64,000 bases of DNA from Endozoicomonas numazuensis (GCF_000722635.1 NZ_JOKH01000001.1:1078201-1142200); one strand, 5' to 3'. Counted from the stretch's first letter, positions 1 to 9,820 are shown. Numbers and translations: made by a program. The notes: generated by a model not told the origin, from the letters alone.

Positions 1-390
1 TTTTCAACCATTTATTTTGAATACATTACAGGTATTGTTTTTTCAGATCCGGATCAGATGGTAGCTACTTTGAAGAAGTGTCATTCATTGCTGAAGCCAG
101 GCGGGATTATGATTATCGTTTCCGGAGCCTACGGTCTGACCAAGAAAGCACAACAGGGCGACGTACGACATATCATGGTTGAAAGCCTGACTGCAGCAGG
201 CTTCAACGACTTTAAGTACGGCAGGCAGGATGAGGTCAAAGAGGCTTTCAGGATGCTTAACCAGAACGAAGATGTTTTCCCTCAGATTCCCGGCGCATGG
301 GATCAAGTGAAAGGTACCGATGCAATACCTGTCAGCGAAGATGCCATGCACCATTTAGGAATCGTTATGGTGGCCCTGAAAAAGAAATAG
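1..390 (+). CDS. C-terminal part of a SAM-dependent methyltransferase-like protein (5' end outside window)
   Basis: The reading frame is open from base 1 to the stop at 388-390 (129 codons), so the gene begins before the window. The visible part contains an LLKPGGIMIIVSG stretch, the loop and strand that usually close the SAM-binding Rossmann fold of class I methyltransferases, followed by an AGF segment typical of the last strands. The SAM-binding glycine motif would lie upstream and cannot be seen, so the substrate is unknown. It converges on thiI, with only 9 bp between the stop codons. Family assignment is moderate; it rests on one motif. Confidence 0.6.
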   Translation, partial: FSTIYFEYITGIVFSDPDQMVATLKKCHSLLKPGGIMIIVSGAYGLTKKAQQGDVRHIMVESLTAAGFNDFKYGRQDEVKEAFRMLNQNEDVFPQIPGAWDQVKGTDAIPVSEDAMHHLGIVMVALKKK

Positions 391-399
391 TTTTTTAGA

Positions 400-1860
400 T
401 TATTTTTTCCCGGGGTTGTATACACCCACGTTTTCATGCCCTTCATCACGAAGGTGCATAGCGTGTAACTGACTCATAACTCCCTTTTCACAATACAGCA
501 GATAATGCTTCTCTTTATCCAGTTCGGTAAACTTTGCTCTGAGCTGGTAGAAAGGAATAGTCAGTACTTCCCGATCAGGCAAACTGAACGGATTAATCTC
601 TTCTTCTTCCGGATGACGGATATCAATGACAATGTCGTCTTGTTTCGTTGTCTCAACAACCTCGACCTCTTCCCGAGTCAGGTCATCAGCAATAATGTCA
701 GTAACAGACACTTTGCGTCGACTCTCAATTGCAGATTCCAGAACAGAGAAATCGAAACGTGCTTCTTCTGATTCAATTTTTTCCGGTTTGGCTCTGGTGG
801 TCGGATTCCTGGAAATCACCGCACAGTATTCAGGAATATTTTTGACAAACTCTTCCGTACCAATCTTGATTGAAATATCAATAATGTCCTGCTTATCCAT
901 GGCAATCAGAGGACGCAGTACAAGATGATCCGTTGCGGAATCAATGACAGCCAGATTGGTGAGCGTCTGACTGGAAACCTGCGCGACGGCTTCTCCCGTC
1001 ACTACCGCTTCAATATACATCTCTTTTGCAACCTGAGTGGCAGCTCTGAGCATCATCCTTTTGAGAATAACGCCCATTTGGGAGTTATCTACCTTGGTCA
1101 GGATTTCCTCAACAACCCCTTCAAATGGAACCGTAACAAAATTGACGTTATGGGAAGAACCAAAACGGCTCCAGAGATAATAGGCCACCTCTTTTACCGC
1201 CAGCTCATGAGCATGCCCACCCAAGTTGAAGAAACAGAAATGAGTTCTGATGCCTCGTTTCATTGTCAAAAAGCTGGAAACCGTTGAGTCAAAACCACCA
1301 GAGATCAACGACAGTACTGGCTCCATTGATCCCAGTGGGTAACCACCAAGTCCACTGCCACGCTGGGTGACCAGAAAGTAGCGCTCACCCTTGATTTCAA
1401 CTTTGACCACAACATCCGGATTTTTGAGTTTAACTCCGGCTGCATCTGTACGAGTGTTCAGGCCTCCACCAACATATCGTTCAACATCGATAGATTGGAA
1501 ATCGTGTTTACCAGAACGCTGACAGGTAACCCGGAAGGTTTTTCCAGCCAGCAGTTCACGGTTAACCACCAGAGCCTTCTCCAGAATGTCATCCATATCC
1601 GTCAACGGATACTCAACCACCTGCTGCCAATAAGCGATGCCGGGGATATGACTCAGCAGATCTGAGACCTGAGCCACCAGCTGTGGGTCGTCATGACTGG
1701 TCGCCAATTCGATAAAATCCCAGGATCCTGCCACTTCAACATTTTCATCGACCCGCTTGAGAACGGTGCGAATATTCTTGCGCAGCTGTTTAATAAAACG
1801 CTTTCTCACCGGAGGCGTTTTAATCGTAATTTCAGGAAACAGCTTGATGATGAACTTCAT
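400..1860 (-). CDS. thiI: tRNA 4-thiouridine synthase / thiamine sulfur carrier ThiI
   Basis: ThiI adenylates and thiolates U8 of tRNA and passes persulfide sulfur to the thiamine-thiazole pathway. The 486-residue protein (start at the ATG giving MKFIIKLFPEI; the longer frame adds nine poorly supported residues) has a ferredoxin-like/THUMP N-terminus, the PP-loop SGGFDS at about residues 187-192, and a C-terminal rhodanese domain with the active-site Cys at about 457 in LLYCEKGV. The length and cysteine position match E. coli ThiI (482 aa, Cys456), so the long form with the rhodanese domain is complete. It is divergent from glnA across a 576-bp gap. Confidence 0.95.
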   Translation of the reverse strand: MKFIIKLFPEITIKTPPVRKRFIKQLRKNIRTVLKRVDENVEVAGSWDFIELATSHDDPQLVAQVSDLLSHIPGIAYWQQVVEYPLTDMDDILEKALVVNRELLAGKTFRVTCQRSGKHDFQSIDVERYVGGGLNTRTDAAGVKLKNPDVVVKVEIKGERYFLVTQRGSGLGGYPLGSMEPVLSLISGGFDSTVSSFLTMKRGIRTHFCFFNLGGHAHELAVKEVAYYLWSRFGSSHNVNFVTVPFEGVVEEILTKVDNSQMGVILKRMMLRAATQVAKEMYIEAVVTGEAVAQVSSQTLTNLAVIDSATDHLVLRPLIAMDKQDIIDISIKIGTEEFVKNIPEYCAVISRNPTTRAKPEKIESEEARFDFSVLESAIESRRKVSVTDIIADDLTREEVEVVETTKQDDIVIDIRHPEEEEINPFSLPDREVLTIPFYQLRAKFTELDKEKHYLLYCEKGVMSQLHAMHLRDEGHENVGVYNPGKK

Positions 1861-2152
1861 AGAATTGTATTCCCGGTGCTCTGTCATTAGAAAAGTGTCA
1901 CCACCAGTCAGGGAGAGAACCCGGTCCAGATGCTAGTTACGAAAATAAGAAACGAATCCCGTGAAGTATACAGAATACTCCCAGACACCGGTAATTCAGA
2001 CTCACGAGCAGACATGCGGCTTAAACTCTCCGTAAAGACCACTGGATCGTTAGTAGTCTAAGCAGTTTCACGCTACACTGGGCCCCGCCTGCAAATGATT
2101 CCATGGATAAACAACAGGCGAGTGCACCAAAGCGATACGCCAGACCTAATCT

Positions 2153-2171
2153 GCGCACCATTTTTGTGCAT
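2153..2171 (+). promoter_or_regulatory. candidate NtrC-binding site upstream of glnA
   Basis: GCAC at 2155-2158 and GTGC at 2166-2169 are separated by seven bases, the spacing of the NtrC consensus (GCAC-N7-GTGC). The site lies about 110 bp upstream of the sigma-54 promoter elements, a normal enhancer distance. A further half-site, TGCACCA, lies at about 2123-2129. Assignment is by motif and context only. Confidence 0.6.
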
Positions 2172-2265
2172 TCTTTCGGCTTGATGAGATTCTTTTCGGT
2201 GCAGCCAACCATACTCAGGCAAGATCAGGCTGCAGAACTGAGCAAAATCAACCGGTTTTTGATAC

Positions 2266-2281
2266 TGGCATAGCAATTGCT
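2266..2281 (+). promoter_or_regulatory. sigma-54 (-24/-12) promoter of glnA
   Basis: TGGCAT-AGCAA-TTGC matches the sigma-54 consensus TGGCAC-N5-TTGC with the invariant GG and GC correctly spaced. It lies about 155 bp upstream of the glnA start, in front of an NtrC-type enhancer, as in other glnA promoters. Confidence 0.7.
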
Positions 2282-2436
2282 TATACCGTATCGGCACAGT
2301 CGCCAATGCGGCACATACTAAATGTTGGTAAACCGCCATACCCGATGTACAAGGCAAAGAGTGGTAGTACTCTGGCCTCACAATCGACCCTGCGGTGCTC
2401 ACAACGAGAGCTATAAGTCCTTTGGAGGAATAATAA

Positions 2437-3840
2437 ATGTCCAAGACCCTGAACTTGATCAAGGATCACGATGTAAAATGGGTTGACCTTCGCTTTACTG
2501 ATACTCGTGGTAAAGAGCAGCACGTTTCCCTGCCAGTCAGCGAAGTAGACGCAGAGTTCTTCGAGCTGGGTAAAATGTTCGACGGTTCCTCCATTGCTGG
2601 CTGGAAAGGCATTAATGAATCCGACATGATTCTGATGCCTGATGACAGCAGCTCTGTTATCGATCCTTTCACCGACGAAACCACCCTGAACATTCGTTGC
2701 GACATCATCGAACCCATGACCATGCAGGGCTATGAGCGTGACCCACGTTCCGTTGCCAAGCGTGCTGAAGAGTACCTGAAGTCCACCGGTATCGCTGACA
2801 CTGCGTTCTTTGGTCCAGAGCCAGAGTTCTTCGTATTTGACGACGTTAAGTGGAACGTTGACATTTCCGGAGCTTCTTACGAGATCAACTCTGAAGAAGC
2901 AGCCTGGTCTTCCAACAAGTCTTTTGAAGGCGGAAACACGGGTCACCGTCCAAAGGTTAAAGGCGGTTACTTCCCGGTTCCTCCAGTAGACTCCCTGCAC
3001 GATATCCGTGCTGCCATGTGTACAGCCATGGAAGCTCAGGGCTTGGGTGTTGAAGTACATCACCACGAAGTAGGTACTGCTGGTCAGTGTGAGATCGGTG
3101 TTAAGTTCAACACCATGGTAGCCAAGGCTGACGAAGTTCAGATCCTGAAGTATGCCGTTCACAATGTTGCTCACGCTTACGGAAAAACAGCCACCTTTAT
3201 GCCTAAGCCTCTGGTAGGCGATAACGGTAGCGGTATGCACGTTCATATGTCTCTGAGCAAAGATGGTGAAAACCTGTTTGCTGGCGACGGCTATGCGGGC
3301 CTGAGCGAAAACGCTCTGTACTACATCGGTGGTGTTATCAAGCACGCTAAAGCTATCAACGCTTTCGCCAACGCTTCTACCAACTCATACAAGCGTCTGA
3401 TCCCAGGATTCGAAGCGCCTGTTATGCTGGCTTACTCAGCCCGTAACCGCTCTGCTTCTATCCGTATTCCTTACGTGAACAGCCCTAAAGCCCGTCGAGT
3501 AGAAGTTCGCTTCCCTGACCCGACTGCTAACCCATACCTGGCGTTTGCCGCTCTTCTAATGGCTGGCCTGGACGGAATCAAGAACAAGATTCACCCTGGC
3601 GATGCTGCTGACAAGGATCTGTACGACCTGCCTGCAGAAGAAGCCGCTGAAATCCCAACCGTTGCTGAAAGCTTCGAAGAAGCGCTGGCCGCTCTGGACG
3701 CTGATCGTGAATTCCTGACAGCGGGTGGTGTATTCACCGACGACATGATCGATGCTTACATTACGTTGAAGAAAGAAGAGTGCGTACAAGTTAGCCAGAC
3801 CACTCACCCAGCCGAATTCGATCTGTACTACAGCGTATAA
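2437..3840 (+). CDS. glnA: type I glutamine synthetase
   Basis: It condenses glutamate and ammonia with ATP to glutamine in the cytosol and is the main ammonia-assimilating enzyme. The 467 residues are collinear with bacterial GSI-beta. Visible are [13 protein letters not shown], the ATP-site stretch [13 protein letters not shown], and a Tyr at about 396 in DLYDLP corresponding to the adenylylated Tyr397 of E. coli, so activity is probably controlled by GlnE. A strong GGAGG site precedes the ATG. Expression is probably NtrC/sigma-54 dependent, and the gene stands immediately upstream of the ntrBC block. Confidence 0.97.
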   Translation: MSKTLNLIKDHDVKWVDLRFTDTRGKEQHVSLPVSEVDAEFFELGKMFDGSSIAGWKGINESDMILMPDDSSSVIDPFTDETTLNIRCDIIEPMTMQGYERDPRSVAKRAEEYLKSTGIADTAFFGPEPEFFVFDDVKWNVDISGASYEINSEEAAWSSNKSFEGGNTGHRPKVKGGYFPVPPVDSLHDIRAAMCTAMEAQGLGVEVHHHEVGTAGQCEIGVKFNTMVAKADEVQILKYAVHNVAHAYGKTATFMPKPLVGDNGSGMHVHMSLSKDGENLFAGDGYAGLSENALYYIGGVIKHAKAINAFANASTNSYKRLIPGFEAPVMLAYSARNRSASIRIPYVNSPKARRVEVRFPDPTANPYLAFAALLMAGLDGIKNKIHPGDAADKDLYDLPAEEAAEIPTVAESFEEALAALDADREFLTAGGVFTDDMIDAYITLKKEECVQVSQTTHPAEFDLYYSV

Positions 3841-3899
3841 GCTTCTGTGACAGGAGATAACAAACGCCTGTCGTAAAAAAGCTCAACCATCCAACATAA

Positions 3900-3938
3900 A
3901 ACCGGAGTGTCTATCCCATAGCACTCCGGTTGTTGTTT
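3900..3938 (+). terminator. terminator after glnA
   Basis: AACCGGAGTG at 3900-3909 pairs with CACTCCGGTT at 3922-3931 (10-bp stem, 12-nt loop), followed by a T-rich GTTGTTT. Confidence 0.75.
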
Positions 3939-4077
3939 AAGCCCCATTATATACCCCTGCCCCCCCCCTATCACTTGCCCTGCAGACTCTCTGTAACATC
4001 CTTTCATCGACACATAGATGCAAACAACACTGCACTAAAGTACTCTAGAGTGACTCCGGAATCAGCCGTAGATCATT

Positions 4078-4623
4078 ATGAAAAGAATAATATTTAGCTT
4101 GTTACTGGTCTTACCTCTGTCAGGCCAGTCCTCAGAGATATACAAAACAGTCGACAATAATGGCAATGTCACCTTCACAGATAGCCCTGGCGCTAATAAA
4201 AAGGCCGAGCCTGTTGAGCTCCCCCCCATTACCAGTATCCCTTCCAGCCCGACTTCCAGTCAGCCTGCGGTCAAACAACTGGATGACCAGAAAGGGGATA
4301 TTTATCCGACTTTCACTATTACTGAACCGGCTAATGATTCGACTGTGAGAGATAATGGCAATTTCACGGTCAATGTCAGCCTGAAACCACGACTGACTGT
4401 TGGCCACACACTCTCGCTGTCCGTTGATGGTGTCCAACAGGGCAAGCCCCAAAGAAACACTCAGTTTAAACTGCAAAATATAGATCGTGGCACCCACCAA
4501 CTCTCGGTAGCTATTCTCAACCGAAATGGCAAAACACTCAAAACAACCCGCAGCACTGTGCATGTACAGAGGACGGTTGTTAGACCTCCTACCCCTGCTC
4601 CAGCACCAGCCCCGGCTCCTTAA
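4078..4623 (+). CDS. DUF4124-type exported protein
   Basis: A 181-residue protein with a cleavable signal peptide (MKRIIFSLLLVLPLSGQSS) followed at once by the DUF4124 signature EIYKTVDNNGNVTFTDSP. The central part looks like an Ig-like beta domain (about residues 80-160), and the tail is a Pro-Ala repeat (PAPAPAPAP). It is presumably periplasmic. Genes of this family often sit between glnA and ntrB in gammaproteobacteria, as here; the role is unknown. Its stop codon is only four bases from the NtrC palindrome that precedes ntrB. Confidence 0.85.
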   Translation: MKRIIFSLLLVLPLSGQSSEIYKTVDNNGNVTFTDSPGANKKAEPVELPPITSIPSSPTSSQPAVKQLDDQKGDIYPTFTITEPANDSTVRDNGNFTVNVSLKPRLTVGHTLSLSVDGVQQGKPQRNTQFKLQNIDRGTHQLSVAILNRNGKTLKTTRSTVHVQRTVVRPPTPAPAPAPAP

Positions 4624-4626
4624 AAC

Positions 4627-4655
4627 TTTAAATGCACCAAACTGGTGCATTTAAA
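4627..4655. promoter_or_regulatory. near-perfect NtrC operator upstream of ntrB
   Basis: TGCACCA (4633-4639), AAC, then TGGTGCA (4643-4649), with flanks TTTAAA/TTTAAA extending the inverted repeat to 29 bp. It equals the NtrC consensus GCAC-N7-GTGC. Located between the DUF4124 gene and ntrB, it recalls the glnL operator where NtrC-P represses its own operon. It could also fold as a hairpin and attenuate readthrough from upstream, but no T-tract follows. Confidence 0.75.
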
Positions 4656-4815
4656 TGAACTGACTTATAATTTCAGGCCTCTCAACCTCTCAACGGTGCG
4701 TCAGTATGCAAAAGAGATCACGCACTGAAAGAGATAGGCAACAGTTGGTTCAATTCTTGCCTTATGTTTAACCAGACTATTAAAAAACAACAACCACTTA
4801 TCCAGGTGTCAGCCG

Positions 4816-5928
4816 GTGATCAATGCATTCGTACTGGAAAATCTAAACACGGCCATTATTGCTCTGGATAAAGAGCTTCGCGTCTCCTACATGAATCAAG
4901 CTGCTGAAGCACTCCTGGATATCAGTGAAAAAAGTGGCAAGCAATTGCCTCTGCCTCATATTCTTGAACATGGATCTATGCTCAAAGATTTGCAACGGGC
5001 GCTGGAACAAAACCAGCAATTTACCCGAAGAGAATCTGAAATCGTGATACACGACAATCCAGTAGTGGTGGATTACACGATCACCCCTCTGGAAAATCAC
5101 CACACTTTTTTGCTACTGGAAATTCATCCAAGAGACCGGCTACAGCGCATCACCCGTGAAGAGTCCTTGATCGCCAAGCAGGAAACCTCGCGCATTCTTG
5201 CCCGAGGCCTGGCTCATGAAATCAAGAATCCCCTGGGTGGTATAAGAGGCGCTGCACAATTACTGGATAAGCAGCTGAACGATGAAGAACTCAGCGAATT
5301 TACCCAAATCATTATTGAAGAGGCAGACCGGCTGAGAGACCTGGTTGACCAGATGCTTGGCCCTATCAAACCCCCCAGCATGAATAGCCTGAATATTCAT
5401 GAAGTACTGGAAAGGGTTATCCAGTTAATACACGCCGAGACTGGCGGCCAGCTCACCATCATAAAAGATTACGACCCCAGCATCCCCGACCTTCCTGCAG
5501 ATAGGGAGCGGCTGATTCAGGCCATTCTCAACCTGGTGAGAAACGCCATGCAAGCCATTGAGCAGCACATGCCTTTAAGCGATGGCCAAATAACCATTCT
5601 GAGTCGTATATCGCGACAATTTACGATTGGCAACCAGCGCCGAAGACTCGTTTGCCACCTGTCGGTTATTGATAATGGTCCGGGTATTCCTGAGCACCTT
5701 AAGGAAAATATTTTTTATCCCATGATCAGTGGTCGTGCAGAAGGTACCGGCCTCGGACTCCCTATGGCGCAGTACATTATCAGCCAGCATCAGGGACTCA
5801 TTGAGTGTGACAGCAAACCAGGTCAAACCTGCTTTCACGTCTATCTACCGCTTATGATTGAAGAGCCCTCAGCTAATAAAGAGCCCTCAGCTCATAAAGA
5901 GCTAAAAGGATGGGCAGCCACCCTATGA
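4816..5928 (+). CDS. glnL: nitrogen-regulation sensor histidine kinase/phosphatase NtrB
   Basis: NtrB (NRII) phosphorylates NtrC under nitrogen limitation and dephosphorylates it when bound by PII. The 370-residue protein has an N-terminal PAS domain (about 1-100), an H-box LAHEIKNPLGG with phosphoacceptor His134, an N-box LNLVRNAMQAIE, and G-boxes DNGPGIP and GTGLGLPMAQ. No membrane segments are seen, so it is cytosolic. The start is GTG, with AGG about 10 bases upstream. ntrC follows 28 bp downstream in the same direction. Confidence 0.93.
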   Translation: MINAFVLENLNTAIIALDKELRVSYMNQAAEALLDISEKSGKQLPLPHILEHGSMLKDLQRALEQNQQFTRRESEIVIHDNPVVVDYTITPLENHHTFLLLEIHPRDRLQRITREESLIAKQETSRILARGLAHEIKNPLGGIRGAAQLLDKQLNDEELSEFTQIIIEEADRLRDLVDQMLGPIKPPSMNSLNIHEVLERVIQLIHAETGGQLTIIKDYDPSIPDLPADRERLIQAILNLVRNAMQAIEQHMPLSDGQITILSRISRQFTIGNQRRRLVCHLSVIDNGPGIPEHLKENIFYPMISGRAEGTGLGLPMAQYIISQHQGLIECDSKPGQTCFHVYLPLMIEEPSANKEPSAHKELKGWAATL

Positions 5929-5956
5929 CAAGGCGGATAAATAACAGGAGCGAGTA

Positions 5957-7384
5957 ATGAGTATGGATTCTAAAGTCTGGATTATTGATGATGATCGTTC
6001 TATCCGCTGGGTGCTTGAGAAGGCCCTGACCGGAGAGCTGATCGAAGTGGATGCCTTTGACTCCGCTGACAAAGCCCTGCGAGAACTGCAGTATTCTCAG
6101 CCCGAAGCCATTATCAGCGATGTCAGAATGCCTGGCACGAATGGACTGGACTTCCTTAAGGAAGTCCATGAAACCTATCCAGACCTACCCGTTATTATTA
6201 TGACGGCACACTCTGATCTTGAGAGCGCTGTCTCTTCTTATCAGGGAGGAGCTTTTGAATACCTTCCGAAACCTTTCGATGTAGACGACGCAGTATCTTT
6301 AGCCAAACGGGCTATTGAGCACAGCCGTCAAAAGAAAACCGAACAGGTCGTCGAAGCGGTTGATAATGGTACTGATATTATTGGCGAAGCGCCTGCAATG
6401 CAGGAAGTCTTTCGCGCCATAGGCAGACTGTCACAGTCCAATATTACAGTACTCATTAATGGTGAATCCGGAACAGGTAAAGAACTGGTTGCCCGAGCAC
6501 TGCACCGGCACAGCCCCAGAGCCAGCAATCCATTTATTGCCTTGAATATGGCCGCCATCCCCAGAGACCTGATCGAATCTGAACTCTTTGGCCATGAGAA
6601 AGGAGCATTTACGGGTGCTGGAGCAATGCGCAAAGGCCGCTTTGAACAATCTCAGAACGGCACCTTGTTTCTCGACGAAATAGGAGACATGCCTTCAGAA
6701 ACTCAAACCCGCTTACTCCGCGTGCTCGCCGATGGAGAGTTCTATCGAGTGGGCGGACACACTCCAGTAAAAGTCGATGTTCGTATTATTGCCGCCACAC
6801 ATCAGAATCTGGAAAAGCTGGTAGAAGAAGGATCTTTCCGGGAAGACTTGTTCCACCGCCTTAATGTGATACGAGTTCACCTGCCAAAACTTCGCGAAAG
6901 ATCAGAAGACATCCCGGTTCTAGCCAGACACTTTCTGGACAAAGCCGCAACAGAGCTCAATGTCGAACCCAAGGTGCTGACGCAGGAGACCGCACGATTC
7001 ATCGCTGGCCTCGATTGGCCCGGCAACGTCAGACAACTGGAGAACACTTGTCGATGGCTGACAGTGATGGCTTCAGGTCGTGAAGTATTAATCTCTGACC
7101 TGCCTCCTGAACTATTAAGCCAGCCTGATAGTGGCCCTGTAACGCCTCAGCCCGGTAACTGGGAGCAACAGCTTCGTCTCTGGACAGACAGAGAGCTGGC
7201 TGCGGGCCATAGCAGCATTCTCGACAAAGCGGTTCCGGTGTTTGAGAAGATCATGATCGAATCGGCTCTGCAGCATACCGGGGGGCGAAAAAGAGATGCA
7301 TCCGAACTTTTGGGCTGGGGGCGTAATACTCTGACCCGTAAAATGAAAGAACTGGAAATGTCTGACAAGGCTTTGACAGAGTAG
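5957..7384 (+). CDS. glnG: nitrogen-regulation response regulator NtrC (sigma-54 activator)
   Basis: A receiver domain with acidic residues DDD11-13 and phosphoacceptor Asp55 is followed by an AAA+ domain with Walker A GESGTGKE (169-176) and the sigma-54-contacting GAFTGA loop (216-221). A C-terminal Fis-type HTH ends the 475-residue protein (GGRKRDASELLGWGRNTLTRKMKEL). The ATG has a GGAG site upstream. It is co-transcribed with ntrB and should act on the sigma-54 promoter of glnA and on the palindrome before ntrB. Confidence 0.95.
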   Translation: MSMDSKVWIIDDDRSIRWVLEKALTGELIEVDAFDSADKALRELQYSQPEAIISDVRMPGTNGLDFLKEVHETYPDLPVIIMTAHSDLESAVSSYQGGAFEYLPKPFDVDDAVSLAKRAIEHSRQKKTEQVVEAVDNGTDIIGEAPAMQEVFRAIGRLSQSNITVLINGESGTGKELVARALHRHSPRASNPFIALNMAAIPRDLIESELFGHEKGAFTGAGAMRKGRFEQSQNGTLFLDEIGDMPSETQTRLLRVLADGEFYRVGGHTPVKVDVRIIAATHQNLEKLVEEGSFREDLFHRLNVIRVHLPKLRERSEDIPVLARHFLDKAATELNVEPKVLTQETARFIAGLDWPGNVRQLENTCRWLTVMASGREVLISDLPPELLSQPDSGPVTPQPGNWEQQLRLWTDRELAAGHSSILDKAVPVFEKIMIESALQHTGGRKRDASELLGWGRNTLTRKMKELEMSDKALTE

Positions 7385-7399
7385 CTATCCAAACGACAA

Positions 7400-7432
7400 G
7401 GGGGAGCCGAACTTCTGACGGTATCCCCCCTC
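7400..7432 (+). terminator. possible terminator after ntrC
   Basis: GGGGGA at 7400-7405 pairs with TCCCCC at 7424-7429, with an inner CCG/CGG stem. There is no strong T-tract, so this is a weak call. Confidence 0.4.
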
Positions 7433-7550
7433 TAAACACTTCAATCTATCCGAATATCTCCGCCTGACCTTCGAATAACACTCCTGCCAATCAGAGTTCT
7501 GAAGATTTCTATACTCCATTTAATAACACCAGAAAAGGAATAGGTGTCAA

Positions 7551-8075
7551 ATGGACTTCAGCTCAATAACCTGCAGGAGCCTTCTGGCTTCATTACTGAC
7601 ACTCATCGCTCTACCCACATACTCAGCACAACAAGGCAATATTGGCAAAACCTCCACGGGGTCATTCAGTATTCGACTGGTCATACAACCCAGTTTACAA
7701 ACCTCGATAGCCACACAATCCAGCACTCAAATCAATGACCAGACCTCAACAGTTGCCATATTCAACAAGCCTGAACCTCTGTGTATCAAAGGCACAGGTA
7801 TTAGTCAGTATTCTGTGGCCACCGAGGGTTCTGGGACCCAAGGCTCATATTCCTTAACGGATGGTCAGCGCTCTTATAATTATGAAATTGACCTGTGGTC
7901 ATCAGATCAGAAGCCATACGATCTGCACAGCGGTCAGAACAGTAGCCTGATTAATACCATCCCGCGTAACGCCAACTGCGATGCCGATCAAACTGGCTTT
8001 ATGGTCAAGATACCTGAACCCTCAGCTCAACAACCTCTTGAAGGATCATTGAGACTCATCATCAGTGCTGAATAA
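7551..8075 (+). CDS. small secreted protein of the pilus cluster
   Basis: A 174-residue protein with a signal peptide (hydrophobic LLASLLTLIALPTYSA) and a mature beta-rich domain with two cysteines (PLCIKG and NANCDAD), about the size of a single pilin or spore-coat-U-like domain. I do not recognise a specific family. It lies immediately upstream of the pilus chaperone gene in the same direction, 130 bp before it, which suggests a part in the same system, for example as a minor subunit. Compared with the minus-strand subunits it lacks the C-terminal DTVTVTV-like strand. Confidence 0.6.
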   Translation: MDFSSITCRSLLASLLTLIALPTYSAQQGNIGKTSTGSFSIRLVIQPSLQTSIATQSSTQINDQTSTVAIFNKPEPLCIKGTGISQYSVATEGSGTQGSYSLTDGQRSYNYEIDLWSSDQKPYDLHSGQNSSLINTIPRNANCDADQTGFMVKIPEPSAQQPLEGSLRLIISAE

Positions 8076-8205
8076 GACGGTTTACCAGGAACGATTGTAC
8101 CCATAAAATAGCAGCCATAGACCATTACCAGATATGCATGGTGATGATGACAAAGAGATCACTCAAGTGACTGAATCACATTATAAAAACACAAGGGGTA
8201 AACAG

Positions 8206-8916
8206 ATGAAGTCATGGTTTAAACCCTGTCTTTCCCCCCAATCATTAGCTATAGCATCACTGCTTATGACAATGAATACTCACGCAGCTATGTCTCTGGA
8301 TAAAATGATTGTCTATTTTGAGCCAGACAAATCCCCCAGACAGGATATCGTTGTCACTAACCCCGATCAGGAAAACCTGTACCTTCAGACTGAAGTTTAC
8401 AAGGTCGTTAATCCAGGCACAGAGCAAGAAGAAAGAGTGCGTGTCACCAACCCTTCTGAACTAAAACTGCTAAGCACTCCTCAGAAAGCCATAGTTGCCC
8501 CCAACAGCCGAAAAACCGTACGACTTGTAAGCCTGGAAACACCCAAAAAAACAGAGTCTGTATACCGGGTAACTTTCAAACCTGTAGTCGGTGATCTGGA
8601 AGCCACTCAGAACGCTATTAAGCTTTTGATTGCTTATCAGACACTGGTCTTTGTTCGCCCGGAAAGCCCTGAATACAAAGTCACAGCCAAGCGAGAAAAA
8701 GACTCCATTACTTTTACTAACAGCGGCAACATCAATGTCGTTCTGCGTAATGGCCAGTTCTGTTCTGGCCAGAAGAGTAAGCGCAAATGTTCTGATATCG
8801 ATGACATTAAACGACTGTATGCAGGACAAAGCTGGACATTAAAAGTGCCCAATAGCAAAACCGAAGTAGAATACGGTCTGTTCAACGGCAGCACAGAAGA
8901 GCGTAAGACGTTCTGA
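8206..8916 (+). CDS. periplasmic pilus chaperone (PapD-like, alternate/CS1 type)
   Basis: Start set at the ATG giving MKSWFKPCL, preceded by AAGGGG; the longer frame lacks a ribosome site. A signal peptide (to about THAA) is followed by an Ig-like domain with the subunit-binding features VVTNPDQENLYLQTEV and a conserved basic stretch (SRKTVRLVSL), and then a second Ig domain with two cysteines. It should receive pilus subunits in the periplasm and hand them to the usher encoded on the opposite strand. The 236-residue length fits the family. Its stop is two bases from the end of the convergent adhesin gene. Confidence 0.8.
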   Translation: MKSWFKPCLSPQSLAIASLLMTMNTHAAMSLDKMIVYFEPDKSPRQDIVVTNPDQENLYLQTEVYKVVNPGTEQEERVRVTNPSELKLLSTPQKAIVAPNSRKTVRLVSLETPKKTESVYRVTFKPVVGDLEATQNAIKLLIAYQTLVFVRPESPEYKVTAKREKDSITFTNSGNINVVLRNGQFCSGQKSKRKCSDIDDIKRLYAGQSWTLKVPNSKTEVEYGLFNGSTEERKTF

Positions 8917-8917
8917 T

Positions 8918-9820
8918 TTAATGGACAGAAACCGTCACAGTTACAGTATCTTTATAAACCCCAGGAAGAAGCCCTGAGATTTCCGATGAAGGTACTGTAA
9001 CTTCCAGATTCATATTAGAGGCTCCATCGCAATACTGTTGGGTAGAACCACTCCAGGGCTGCCCATCCACGCCTGGCGACAAGGTTTCCATAATGCCGCC
9101 CTGCCCCACTCTCAACTGATACCCCACCTGGCCCGACAGAAGAAAATCGGTATCAAGCCCAGTCGCTCTGACAGTAAAGTTTGAGCCGCTTTGTGTATAC
9201 ACACAAAAATCCATACTTCCCTGCAAAGCTTGATCATTGAGTGCAATATCCTTCAAGCCACTGACTTGAATTCGATCTGGAATTTTCAGATCAAAAATCA
9301 AATCACTGTTATCCGTATAAGGTATCCACCCTCCGGACTCCATTCCCTTTAGCTTCAAAACAGCTTGATAATTCCCGGGGGGCTGCCCCTGTAAATCCAA
9401 TGCATTGATTTTAACGGATACATTACCCGTCACTTGCTGCCAGTTACCCGGATTCAAAAACGTCGCACTGGTATCTGGCACAGTCCCCCCATCCTTGATC
9501 AATAACGAGTTCACCCCTTGCTGGAAGGTCACTTTGGACATTGCTATAGAGGAAGCACTCCCTGAGGCAATAAAATCAAAGTCAGAGGCTTCGATTGTGT
9601 ATGTTTCAAGTTGCTTAAACCAGCCACAGGACAGAAAACCCGAGCCAACACTGGTTCCATTGCAGGATTGTAATTGAACAGGAAGATCTATAGTGACGTC
9701 ACCACCGGTCCAGGTAAAAGGCGGTGCAATATATTGTTGCTGACCAAAAACAAAAAAAGCCGAAGCTGTGCTAGACAGTGTCAGTGCAAGAACCACTAAC
9801 ATTCCCCTGACATACATCAT
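8918..9820 (-). CDS. minor pilin/tip adhesin (third subunit of the cluster)
   Basis: A 300-residue exported protein (signal peptide ending at STASA). The N-terminal half is probably a receptor-binding or tip domain. The C-terminal half is a pilin-like domain starting near QVSGLKDIALN and ending in GVYKDTVTVTVSVH, the same closing strand as in the other subunits here. Two cysteines in the pilin part (DFCVYTQ, QQYCDG) are conserved in position with the two neighbours (GVCVFS/QQDCGG and SYCVYN/SHHCQG), so the three are paralogues. Exact function is inferred from position in the usher operon. Confidence 0.65.
   Translation of the reverse strand: MMYVRGMLVVLALTLSSTASAFFVFGQQQYIAPPFTWTGGDVTIDLPVQLQSCNGTSVGSGFLSCGWFKQLETYTIEASDFDFIASGSASSIAMSKVTFQQGVNSLLIKDGGTVPDTSATFLNPGNWQQVTGNVSVKINALDLQGQPPGNYQAVLKLKGMESGGWIPYTDNSDLIFDLKIPDRIQVSGLKDIALNDQALQGSMDFCVYTQSGSNFTVRATGLDTDFLLSGQVGYQLRVGQGGIMETLSPGVDGQPWSGSTQQYCDGASNMNLEVTVPSSEISGLLPGVYKDTVTVTVSVH

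Noticed and set aside
2281-3345. 354-codon minus-strand frame
   Set aside because: It is the shadow of glnA, lacks any motif, and has implausible composition.
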